Shown one piece after another: positions 44,930 through 54,289 of a stretch of 64,000 bases of DNA (position 1 is its first letter; each line of letters starts with the position of its first letter). Both the position numbers and the translations under genes were made by a program. The notes beneath the pieces were generated by a model that saw only the letters and a list, made by a program, of their open reading frames with translations, was not told the origin of the DNA and searched no databases. The DNA is from Chiua virens (Eukaryota; Basidiomycota; Agaricomycetes; Boletales; Boletaceae). The stretch spans positions 1,674,001 to 1,738,000 of the forward strand of contig JAHNUO010000002.1 in NCBI GenBank assembly GCA_019787685.1, written 5' to 3'.

Positions 44930-44934
44930 TTTTT
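44930..44934. repeat. Target-site duplication TTTTT, left
   Basis: Five T residues directly before the TG of the left LTR. The same five bases follow the right LTR at 53202-53206. It is a low-complexity duplication, but it has the length expected for Ty3/Gypsy integrases. Confidence 0.7.
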
Positions 44935-45661
44935 TGTTACGGTAGTTCCGGGTAGGACCTAGCGTAGCCGCAAAAGCGCCAAGTAACAAGTGGCTGCGAT
45001 AACTCAAACAACCACCACTTGATACGTGGTGCGCTGAAGAGTCGAACGAGGAGTTCTGGTCAGCTGATGGCTACCAGAGAGATGAGTGAAAACTCAGGCG
45101 TTGCTGAGAGTTGTCCTGTTGGGAATCTATACCCGAGGGACGGTCGAGGGTCGAGGGTTGACTACGAAGAGTCCGAGTGTAAAGGGACTAAGAGTAGTCC
45201 GGTCGAGTGGTCACAGGCGCTGTGGCGAGTGGAGCAGAGGTACTCAGCTAGTATTGCGGAGATCAAGACTAGTGTACAGGAGTATCGCTGCGAGGTATTT
45301 ATACTACAGAACTGCGCACGGACCAAGTAACTAAAAGGGGTAGGCCAGAAGAGCGGAAGGGTAAAAAGGGCCAGAAGAAGTGCACAGTAATCAAAAGGGG
45401 AATCGTACGATGCGATGGCAGCGGACGATGACGAAGATGAAATGACAAATGCGAAGCCGTCGGGTGATGACGAGAATAGAATGAGTAAGTGCGATGCCAT
45501 CGGATGATGACGAGAAAAGAAGAACGTAAGCACTTGGGTAATGCCGGTGCTGAGTTACAAAGTAAAAGGGGAACGCGTACAGATGAACGTACGAGGATAC
45601 CTAGGTATCGAGTGTAGTGAAGGAGTACAAGTGAGACGAAAGAAAGAAAGAAATTGTAACA
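44935..45661 (-). repeat. Chromovirus 3' LTR
   Basis: 727 bp, starting TGTTACGGTAG and ending TTGTAACA on the plus strand, so TG...CA ends with a 6-base terminal inverted repeat (TGTTAC/GTAACA). In the element's orientation it contains three imperfect tandem repeats of about 40 bases (plus coordinates 45412-45450, 45451-45490, 45491-45530) upstream of a TATA box (45296-45303). Confidence 0.95.
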
Positions 45662-45669
45662 TTACCCCC
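45662..45669 (-). other. Possible polypurine tract
   Basis: In element orientation the bases next to the 3' LTR read GGGGGTAA. This short purine-rich stretch is where plus-strand DNA priming should start. It is brief and interrupted by a T. Confidence 0.35.
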
Positions 45670-45703
45670 GGAGTACGATCAAAGCATCAAGCGAAGATCA
45701 TCT

Positions 45704-47394
45704 CTAGAAATCGAACGCATCCCGGACAGGACTGCCGGTGATATTGGCGTACCCCTCGTCGTCGATGGGGTCATCACATGGGGAGACCGAGCGTCGATCA
45801 GGAGACGTGGAACGTTGTCGCGCATGGCGGCGGGCTCGTTGAGGTGGGGGTATAGGGAGTATGGAGCGGCCATTGCGGCGTGACGAAGAAGACGAGTTCG
45901 TTGAGGAGGACGACGTGGAGGGGATAGCGGGGCGAGGGGAGCGTCGGGTCCAAGTGTTTCCGGCGGCCACGGGAGTAAGCCGGTTGGCGAGGGGAATGCG
46001 AGCGCGTACCCGAGGAGGTCGTCCGGGGCAGCGAGACTGGATATGTCCAGGGGCCCAGGTAAGACAGATGGGGCACTGGTACATGGGGCATTCGATCCGG
46101 ACGTGGCCAAGCTTCCTACATTCGAAGCAGGCTTCGTGGTAGCGGGGGTGATCGTCGGGGAGGGATATCTGACCGGTCCGAAACATCAGTTCGGCCTCGG
46201 CGCGGTTGCAAGCGAGCATCTCTTCCTCGGTGAAGGGGGCAGAAGATGCGGATGGGGTAGACGCGGGACGAGAAGGAGGAGTCATGTGGCGGGCGAGGTC
46301 CGCTTGGTAGCGGTGGAGATCTTCCAAAAATTCGCCCATCTGCATCTGGTGGAGGGTGTGCTCGATGTAGGCGCGGATGCGGTCATGGATCTGTCCAGTA
46401 ACCGCAGAGAGGAGGTGAGAGTGACGATCACGACCAAGTAAGTCGGATTGGACAAAGGTGAGGCGCTCGCATTGGAGATACGCCAAGTAAAGGGCATTGA
46501 GCGGGGAGTTCAAGTCGAGGTGGTGTTCGATGGGGAAGGCCATCGCGGGGTCTAGGATGAGTTCGCGCATGCGGCGAAAGTACTCGGGGGAAGAAGACGA
46601 AGAGCGAAGGGTGTGAGAGTGATAAGGCAGGTCTACTGCCTGGAGAGGAGAATGAACGCGACCAGGGCGCTCAGAAGGAACAGGCCATTGAGAAGGAGCT
46701 CCCCATCCTGCGGAGGCAGCTGCTGAAATAGCAGGAGAAGGGGGTCGGGTGGACTCTGTGAGGGAGGATTCGGTGGAGAGGGTGGAAACATTGGAAATAG
46801 GTGTTGCCGGCGGTGGGAGAGGTAGGTGAGGGATGGACGCGGTCGGGGTGAAGACTGGAACCGAGTGGATGATTTCGTTTTCGAAGTCGGGGGTAGAGCA
46901 GGAGCGGTAGGTCATTATCGCTTTGACGGGGACTGGTGGTGGTGGTCGGAGTGGGGAACGAGGGGGTCTGGGTGGCGGAGAGGTCGATCCGATGGAGGGG
47001 AAATCCTTGGGGTGGGTCCGCTTATAAGCGTCGACCGTTTCCTTGGCATTTCCTAAATTGGACTCTGGTTCCCAAGAGTCATCGGCAGCGGAGTATCCCT
47101 TCCATCGGATCAGGAACTTGCGGTTGTGTGGGTTCCGTGTGTGGCGTAAGATCCGCTCAATTTCGTATTCCTCTTCCCTGGCGATAAGGTCAGGTGGGGG
47201 TTTTGGGAAGTTCGGGCCGTAGGTTTCCGTTTCGCGATAGGGCGATAACAGAGAGGCATGGAAGACCGGATGGATCTTCCAGGTCTTAGGGAGGCAGAGT
47301 CGGTAGGTGAGCGGAGAAAGGACTTCCGTGATGGAGAAAGGTCCTTCTCGGCGAGATGCGAGTTTCGGGGAGATTAATTCCCGTTTCAGGTTGC
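45704..47394 (-). CDS. Chromovirus pol, 3' part: integrase tail, chromodomain and zinc-knuckle extension
   Basis: One open frame read from the solo-LTR boundary. It begins RNLKRELISPKLASRREGPF and SPLTYRLCLPKTWKIHPVFH, the integrase C-terminal GPY/F-like module, continues to a chromodomain (EYEIERILRHTRNPHNRKFL, IRWKGYSAADDSWEPESNL), then, with no stop or frame change, to a roughly 400-residue extension. This is Ser/Pro-rich, has a helical region (LNALYLAYLQCERLTFVQSD, IHDRIRAYIEHTLHQMQMGE), then two zinc knuckles: CFECRKLGHVRIEC (C-x2-C-x4-H-x4-C) and CPICLTWAPGHIQSRC (C-x2-C-x6-H-x4-C), and a basic tail ending GSPVRDAFDF. The only ATG-initiated frame starts at 46915, so expression depends on the upstream pol frame. 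Confidence 0.88.
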
Positions 47395-47399
47395 GGGCT
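47395..47399. repeat. Target-site duplication GGGCT, left
   Basis: The same five bases flank the other end of the solo LTR at 47955-47959. Reading across one copy restores a continuous pol frame. Confidence 0.9.
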
Positions 47400-47954
47400 T
47401 GTCATATACCGCTCCGTTCTCCATTCCTCCGAATATAACTCCATTTCTCTTAGACGACAACTCCGGGTCGATCTCCCTCAGGACGCAACTCCGCGACCCC
47501 GGACCTCCGTTACGTATATATGTTTCCTCTTTTATATTAGTACATAACCTGTGTCTCGCTTATGAGCACAGCTCCGGCTTTCTCAGTACCCGACTTACCT
47601 CCGGCTATGTAGTTTCCCGATCTTCTGTCTTACTCAGTTTCTTACCAACTCCGTTACTAATCTCCATTCCACTCCGAGTATATAAACTGTAGTACCATGA
47701 CTGTGTACCCTTAGTCTGAATATTAGTTTATTGTACGACTCACTCCGAACACTCCGTAAGACCTTGACGGTCTTTACTCCGCTCGACTCCACTTTATGTG
47801 TTGAGTCATATATCTACCTCCGTTCTCCGCACGTCCGAAATATAGGGACAGACTGTGACAAGGGCGCACCACATACGGTGAAGCCAAGTCCCGTCCGACG
47901 TTACAACTCCGGAGATCCGGAGTTGACTACCTCCGAGTCGCACGGTCTCTAACA
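47400..47954. mobile_element. Solo LTR (555 bp) nested in chromovirus pol
   Basis: Starts TGTCATATAC and ends CTCTAACA on the plus strand (TG...CA), flanked by perfect GGGCT duplications, with no internal coding region. It is unrelated to the 727-bp LTR of the host element. It contains about sixteen copies of CTCCG on the plus strand, the last as part of a near-perfect palindrome at about 47903-47924. Its parent family is not otherwise present in the window. Confidence 0.88.
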
Positions 47955-50900
47955 GGGCTTCCAACCAGACCTGGTCTCCTTTGGCGAACGGTTTGAATTT
48001 GCGGAAGGAGCGGGCTTTCATGGCCTGGCGGGCGAGTTCGTGGGCTGCGAGGGCTTCATCCCGAGCTGCGGAGAGGATATCAAGGCGTTCCTTGACTGCC
48101 GGGAGGTTGGTGTCGGCGATGATCGTGGGTAGTGGACGGGGTTCATATCCCATCATCAAGAAGAATGGCGACTTGCCGGTGACGGAGTGGGGTCGGTGGT
48201 TGTGCGCGAATTCGGCCATAGGAAGTAGATCGGCCCACTTCTCCGGGTTGTTTTGGCAATACATGCGGAGGTAGGTTTCGACTTCTTGGTTGACTCGTTC
48301 CGTCTCACCATCGGATTGTGGATGATAAGCGGTCGACAGGGAGAGGCGGTATCCGATTAGCCGGGAGAGCTCTTTTGCAAAAGCAGAAGCGAACTGTGGG
48401 CCACGGTCGGAGATGATTTTGTCGTAGAGGCCGAATCGGGTGTAGACTTTATGGAAAAAGAGACAGGCTATACCTGCTGAGTCAGCGGTTTTTACTGTGG
48501 GGCAAAGAATTACCCCCTTTGTAAGGCCGTGGTCGACCACGACCATGAGAGAATCGTAGCCCTCAGCTGAGGTGGGGAGGTCCGTGATGAGATCCACGGA
48601 CACATTCTGGAAGGGGCGAGAGCACGCAGAGGGGATCGGTGACAAAGGAGGGGTGGACGGGTGGGTGTTGACCTTGTGCTGTTGGCACGCGGCGCAACCA
48701 GAGACGTAAGAACGGACAAAGGAAGCAAGGCCCGGCCACCAAAATTCAGCAGAGACGAGCTGTCGGGTTTTCAGGTAGCCAGGGTGTCCAGCGGAATGAG
48801 AGTCATGGTGGCGGGCCACGATCTGTTGTCTGAGTTCAAGGTTCGGGGGAACGTAGATGCGGCCCTGGTAAGTCAGGACGCCGGCGTCGTATTTCCAGTC
48901 AGAGAGGCGGGCTCGGAATGAGGAGGGGAGACCGCCGTCCAAGGCGTTGAGGGTGTCCAGGACCAATGGGTCGTTGGCGGAGGACTTGGCGATCAGGGAT
49001 TGTAAGTCTAGGGTTACGAGGTTAACAAATACGTCATCCGGGAGGAGTGTCACGTTTTCGTTGTCAGAGTCGGAGGTAATGTGGTCCGGTCGGCGCGAGA
49101 GTGCATCCGGACCGTCAAGGAGTTTCCCGGGGACATGGGAAAAGGTGAGGTCAAAGTCGGCGAGGTCAAGGAGCCAACGAGCTTGTCGGCGATTCAGGTT
49201 TTGTGGTTGACGGAAGAACATCAAGTTTTTGTGGTCGGAGAAGACCATCACAGGGTGTGCGCTTCCTCGGAGATGATGGCGCCAAGCTTTGAGGGATTGG
49301 ATGACCGCAAGGAGTTCTCGGTCGTAGATGTCGTAGTTCCTCTCCACAGCGTTGAATGACTGGGAGAGGTATGAGCAGGGTTTCCAGTCACCGTTGGCGT
49401 CGGTCTGGAGGAGTACACCGCCAGTCGCGTATTTTGATGCGTCTGTGGCGATGGCGAAGGGTCGAGAGGTATCAGGAAACCGGAGTACCGGATCCGTGGT
49501 AAAAGCCTTTTTGAGGCGTTCGAAGGCAGAGATCTGAGAGGGTCCCCAAATCCAGGGCGCGTCCTTTTTGGTAAGGTCAACGAGAGGACGGGCGATAGTC
49601 GAGTAGTCGGGAATGAACCGACGGTAGAAATTGGCGAAGCCCATGAACGACTGCACGTCTTTGAGCTTGGTGGGAGTTGGCCAGTCGGCGATTCCTGCTA
49701 CCTTGATAGGGTCCATGGCGAGTTCTCCTGGTCGGGCGATCATGCCGAGGTATTCTACTTCAGTGGTGGCGAAGTGGCATTTTTCGAGTTTCAGGTGAAG
49801 GTCGAGTTCCTTCATCCGGGCGAGAACGCGTTTGGTGCGCTCTGTGTGTGTTGCCTCATCCTCAGAGAAGATAAGGAGATCATCCATGTAGATGACGAGC
49901 CATCCTTCGGCGATCATGTCGTGGAAGGAGTCGTTCATGAAACGTTGGAATGTCGCGGGGGAGTTAGTCAGTCCGAAGAACATGACCGTGGGTTCGAAGA
50001 GGCCGCGGTGAGTGATAAAGGCGGCTTTCCATTGGTGTCCGTCCTTGATACGAACATTGTTGTAACCCCATCGGACGTCAAACTTAGTGAACAGCTTAGC
50101 GTCTTTTAGCTTGTCGACGAGGTCGGAGATAAGGGGAAGGGGGTAGGTGTCGCGAACGGTGTGTTCATTGACGTAGCGGTAATCTTGACAAGGACGAAGT
50201 TTGCCATCCTTCTTTTTGACGAAGAAGAAGGGAGAGGCCTGAGGGGAGTTCGAGGGGCGGATCTTGCCGTTTGCAAGGTGTTCATCGATGAAGTCGTCGG
50301 TGGCCTTGCGCTCGTCCGGGGACAAGGGGTAGACCTTTCCGACCTTGGGTACAAAGGTGTCTTTCAGATGGATTTCGTGGTCGCAAGACCTCGAGGGAGG
50401 CATCTGATTGAAGGGTTCCTTCGCGAATACGGATTCGAATTCCGAATATTCCGAAGGGAGGGTGACTTTTGGTTTCTTCGCCACGGCTGCAAGGGCGGTG
50501 GCGTTGGTGAGCTTCTCGGGTTGAGTAGTCCGAACGAAGCGTTGTCCTGCGCGCATGACGCGGTTTACTGAGTGCTGCACGGATTGGGTCATGAAACGAT
50601 GCCCGGTTTCAGTGCCGAGGTAGTCATAGAGTTTGCCATCCCAGATGGGATCGACATCAAGGTGGCGGACGGGACGGATAGGAGGTGGGTGAGCGAGTTT
50701 GGCGGAGTGTTTGGGTTCATCCGTGGTAATGGGGGGTAGGTCGGGTTCGGGAGCGGAGACGGTGATGGTCTTGGCTACCCAATCGATGATCGGATTGGTC
50801 GCTTTAAGCCAGGGGAGACCTAGGATGACGTTTTCAGTCCCACAGTGGATGACGTGGAACTTAATTCGTTGGAGCACTCCGCCTAGAGCGACCCGGAGGG

Positions 50901-51108
50901 TGGTGGTGAATTTGATGTCACCGTTCTTGTTTGCCGTAGAGTCCACGTTCCTAACCGGGATTGGTTTTGGAAGGCGGTCCTTCGGGAACTTGTGTTTCTG
51001 GACGAAGTGCCAGTCGATGCAATTGATCCCGGCTCCTGAGTCAATGAGAGCGCGGGTGTCGACGTCTTTGGAAGTAGCCGTAACGTTCAATCTAACAGGG
51101 ATTTGCAT
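47955..51108 (-). CDS. Chromovirus pol, 5' part: protease, reverse transcriptase, RNase H, integrase
   Basis: From MQIPVRLNVTATSKDVDTRA the protease motif is LIDSGAGINCIDWHF. Reverse transcriptase follows with CQDYRYVNEHTV, FTKFDVRWGYNNVRI and the catalytic YMDDLLIFS. RNase H has FAIATDASKYATGGVLLQ and ELLAVIQSLKAWRHHL. Integrase has the HHCC zinc finger (HHDSHSAGHPGY, CAACQQHK) and the D,D,E core: SVDLITDLP, IISDRGPQFASAF and AYHPQSDGETERVNQE. The frame then reads GDQVWLEA and runs into the solo LTR, where a stop occurs at 47806. The frame is also open upstream of the ATG back to the gag slippery site. All catalytic residues are present. Confidence 0.93.
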
Positions 51109-51185
51109 AGATTGGGACGAAAGCTCAGCTACAAGTACATGGGTATGAGAATGGGAAGATACTGGCGTCGAATCGGTCTTCCTCC

Positions 51186-51195
51186 TTAAAAACCC
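51186..51195 (-). promoter_or_regulatory. Putative -1 programmed frameshift site at gag stop
   Basis: In element orientation the sequence is GGGTTTTTAA. In gag frame it reads G-GGT-TTT-TAA, a perfect X-XXY-YYZ heptamer directly before the stop. A -1 slip reads GGG-TTT-TTA and enters the pol frame, which is open without interruption through MQIPVRLN. Confidence 0.65.
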
Positions 51196-52088
51196 GTGAC
51201 CGGAGTGGTCACCTTGTTGACGCTCATGGCGTCTTCGTCGTCCTCCTCCACCTCTACTAGGGCAGGAACTGGATCAGGTTTCGGAGCGGTTTTCCTGATC
51301 TTCTTCGGGGAAGAGGTTGACTGGTTCTTGGTCGAGAATGCCGTGCAAGCGGACGTTTGATGTCCGGGTTTGCGACAGCGGAAACAGAGTTTTTGTTCGA
51401 AGCATCGCTTTCGCTCTGCCTCAGTAAGCTTTGGAACGTAGATGGCGTCCACGTCCATGGCGTCGGGGTCTCGCTCCTTCTCGCGAGGGTTGTCGTGGAA
51501 GACGACGGCAGCGGCGGGTTTCTTGTTTCTTCGAGCAATCTCATCGGCGCGTTCCCACTGAGTTTTGAAATGGATGGCTTGGGTATACCACTTATCGATC
51601 GTGGTAGGGACCGTATCCATCCCTTGGATGCGTCTCATGAGGGGGGGGGGAAGGCCGGCCGCGAAGAAGTTGATAAGGACGGAATCAGAGCCGGCGAGCC
51701 CTGCGGTGACGACTTTGTTGCGGAAGGAGGAGATGTACGAGGGGACGTCCTCGGTTTTGGTGGAACGGGTGGTGGATAACCAGGCGATGGCGTCGCCTTT
51801 AGTGTCGTGGTGTTCGAAGTCCTTTCGGAACTCTGTCTGCCAGTCGGTCCAGGTCCCAAAAGATCTTGCAATGATGGACTTGGCGTGGAACGTGTCGGCC
51901 CAAGTCAAGGCAGATCCTTCGGTCATGAAGGAGAGGGCGAAAGCCACTCGTTTGTTGTCGGTGTTGTACACATCTTCGTTGACGAAGAGGTAGGTGGCGA
52001 CGTCGTTGAGCCAGGGTATGGCACAATCGTAGGAGCCATCAAAGGTGGCGGGCTTTCCGAGACGAAGTTCAACTGCCTTGTTAGACAT
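51186..52088 (-). CDS. Chromovirus gag (capsid and zinc knuckle)
   Basis: The first in-frame ATG, at 52088, gives MSNKAVELRLGKPATFDGSY, then NDVATYLFVNEDVYNTDNKR and VAFALSFMTEGSALTWADTF, a Ty3-type capsid (retrotransposon gag) domain. The C-terminus holds a zinc knuckle CFRCRKPGHQTSAC (C-x2-C-x4-H-x4-C) and a basic, then acidic, tail ending TPVTGF. The frame is open for a further 102 codons upstream (to 52394) without ATG; that part is Pro/Thr/Asp-rich and could be a non-ATG-initiated extension or leader. The stop TAA directly follows a -1 slippery heptamer into pol. Confidence 0.9.
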   Translation of the reverse strand: MSNKAVELRLGKPATFDGSYDCAIPWLNDVATYLFVNEDVYNTDNKRVAFALSFMTEGSALTWADTFHAKSIIARSFGTWTDWQTEFRKDFEHHDTKGDAIAWLSTTRSTKTEDVPSYISSFRNKVVTAGLAGSDSVLINFFAAGLPPPLMRRIQGMDTVPTTIDKWYTQAIHFKTQWERADEIARRNKKPAAAVVFHDNPREKERDPDAMDVDAIYVPKLTEAERKRCFEQKLCFRCRKPGHQTSACTAFSTKNQSTSSPKKIRKTAPKPDPVPALVEVEEDDEDAMSVNKVTTPVTGF

Positions 52089-52461
52089 GTTGGTCGAGGT
52101 TGTGGTTTGTCGTATGGGTGGTGGGATAACGGACGGGTTTGGGTTCCAGATGGACGGTGGTCCGGGGTTCGGCCTTCGTGGGGTCGTAGGGGACGCGAAG
52201 GTGGCAAGCGCGGGGATGTCAAGTGTTTGGTGAAGACGGTCAGCTAGTTGCTGGGTTTCGTCCTCAAGGTCTTCGACGTTGATGTCGAGGTCTGCTTCCC
52301 AGGGTTCGGAAAGTGGGGTCGAGGGTTCAGGGTTATCGTCAGATAGATCCGACGTCGGGGTGTTGGTGGCTCGGAGGTTCCAAGCGGGGTTCAAGAGGGG
52401 ACGGGTGGGAGGTCGTCCGGCAATGGTGGGCAGCTAGCTGCACGAAGGCAGGCTGTATTGC

Positions 52462-52472
52462 AGTCTTGATCT
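52462..52472 (-). other. Putative self-priming primer-binding site
   Basis: In element orientation AGATCAAGACT lies two bases downstream of the 5' LTR. It is the exact complement of AGTCTTGATCT inside the LTR (52800-52810), which begins 33 bases downstream of a TATA box. No match to a tRNA 3' end (TGG...) is present at the LTR border. Confidence 0.6.
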
Positions 52473-52474
52473 TA

Positions 52475-53201
52475 TGTTACGGTAGTTCCGGGTAGGACCT
52501 AGCGTAGCCGCAAAAGCGCCAAGTAACAAGTGGCTGTGATAACTCAAACAACCACCACTTGATACGTGGTGCGCTGAAGAGTCGAACGAGGAGTTCTGGT
52601 CAGCTGATGGCTACCAGAGAGACGAGTGAAAACTCAGGCGTTGCTGAGAGTTGTCCTGTTGGGAATCTATACCCGAGGGACGGTCGAGGGTCGAGGGTTG
52701 ACTACGAAGAGTCCGAGTGTAAAGGGACTAAGAGTAGTCCGGTCGAGTGGTCACAGGCGCTGTGGCGAGTGGAGCAGAGGTACTCAGCTAGTATTGCGGA
52801 GATCAAGACTAGTGTACAGGAGTATCGCTGCGAGGTATTTATACTACAGAACTGCGCACGGACCAAGTAACTAAAAGGGGTAGGCCAGAAGAGCGGAAGG
52901 GTAAAAAGGGCCAGAAGAAGTGCACAGTAATCAAAAGGGGAATCGTACGATGCGATGGCAGCGGACGATGACGAAGATGAAATGACAAATGCGAAGCCGT
53001 CGGGTGATGACGAGAATAGAATGAGTAAGTGCGATGCCATCGGATGATGACGAGAAAAGAAGAACGTAAGCACTTGGGTAATGCCGGTGCTGAGTTACAA
53101 AGTAAAAGGGGAACGCGTACAGATGAACGTACGAGGATACCTAGGTATCGAGTGTAGTGAAGGAGTACAAGTGAGACGAAAGAAAGAAAGAAATTGTAAC
53201 A
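52475..53201 (-). repeat. Chromovirus 5' LTR
   Basis: 727 bp, same ends as the 3' LTR. In element orientation, U3 carries three tandem repeats of about 40 bases (plus 52952-53070), a TATA box TATAAATA (52836-52843), and a predicted transcript start at 52810 that opens with AGTCTTGATCT. Confidence 0.95.
52836..52843 (-). promoter_or_regulatory. Chromovirus TATA box
   Basis: TATAAATA on the minus strand, 33 bases upstream of the predicted transcript start at 52810. The identical box is at 45296-45303 in the 3' LTR. Confidence 0.65.
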
Positions 53202-53206
53202 TTTTT
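53202..53206. repeat. Target-site duplication TTTTT, right
   Basis: Matches 44930-44934 on the other side of the chromovirus. Confidence 0.7.
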
Positions 53207-54289
53207 GATGTCTGGCCTACAGAAAGCATTTCATAGATATCCAGAACATTATGATGAGTATGCATTCTTCATGTCTGAATTGATGGCTTGAATATTTTCA
53301 AGTGTGATATCTATGCCCAAATGTTTTGTTTATCAAGTATGGTAGGAGATTTATATAGTATTCATTCAGGAACAGAGACATACATGACATTGACAGCAGG
53401 AAAATATTTTGACATACTGTGTGTAATGTATCCAGTCAATTCTATGCCTTAAAATGTTCACATGTGTGTTGTGGAAGCTACAATAGTATGTTTTTTGAAG
53501 TCTCCTAAGTTTCCAATACATTTCCCACGCTTCTGGAATGTTTATTTGACTCCCCACAACCTCAATTCTTCATAGAGAGACCTGAGAGTGTGTTAACAAA
53601 TGGATGAGAAGGTATATTAGCATCCCATACAGGTGCCCTGATGATATATGTGACAATAACAATAATATGTCATATGTTATTTTATATACCTAAAGCATTC
53701 TAGGAGGGATGAAAGTACCTCTGAAGACATGGGGGAATGAAGAAGCACAAGATAATATATTATAATAGAATTCCAATACTTGTTACATGCAGCAGAGATA
53801 CCCCATACACCTTCCAGAAGCGAAAATAGGGGCATCTGGAGAATATGTTATAACATTACTAGTACATTGCCAAGTCACTTGCACTGCTGATATGTTGTAC
53901 ACACATATGAATGGTAATCTATCATAGGGTTCTAAAGGACAATTGTCTAGTATGTCAGAAATGCGGATATGTTTTTCTTTTTTTATCCTACTATTGGTTT
54001 AGACCTTTTAAGACACTAAAACACATTATCTAAGCGGTGGGAATGATGGAATATACAATACATAGTATTTTATTACTGCTATATGTATTATTTAACCAAG
54101 GGATGTGGCTAGAATAAAGGGGAAAGGCATGAAAACATTAGATTCCAAATCTGGATATGTTATGGGTGCCACCGCTTTCAGGTAATTATGTAAGCAGGCC
54201 AAAGCGCACAGATTGTCTTGCAATGTACGCTTTAAGTTGATTACATAATCACCCAAAACAACGGTACAGTCTTTTGTACAAAATGGCCT
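53207..54289. repeat. Right arm of long inverted repeat
   Basis: Ends GTACAAAATGGCCT, the reverse complement of the left arm's start. It pairs with the left arm throughout except for an extra block of about 210 bases (53345-53554) and for its innermost roughly 50 bases, which belong to the spacer. No target-site duplication was found outside the arms. Confidence 0.85.

Larger units (their letters stand above)
44935..53201 (-). mobile_element. Ty3/Gypsy chromovirus, 8,267 bp including a nested solo LTR
   Basis: A complete LTR retrotransposon read on the minus strand: 5' LTR (52475-53201), primer site, gag, pol (protease, reverse transcriptase, RNase H, integrase), chromodomain, C-terminal extension, 3' LTR (44935-45661). 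The chromodomain after integrase places it among chromoviruses. The two LTRs differ at two of 727 positions (44997 C versus 52537 T; 45083 T versus 52623 C), so insertion was recent. All open frames are intact except for the 555-bp solo LTR in pol. Without that insertion and its duplication the element would be 7,707 bp. Confidence 0.93.

Noticed and set aside
45019..45533. Open frames inside the LTR (both strands), repeated at 52559-53073
   Set aside because: They are duplicated only because the LTR is; they overlap each other, have low-complexity translations and no family features.
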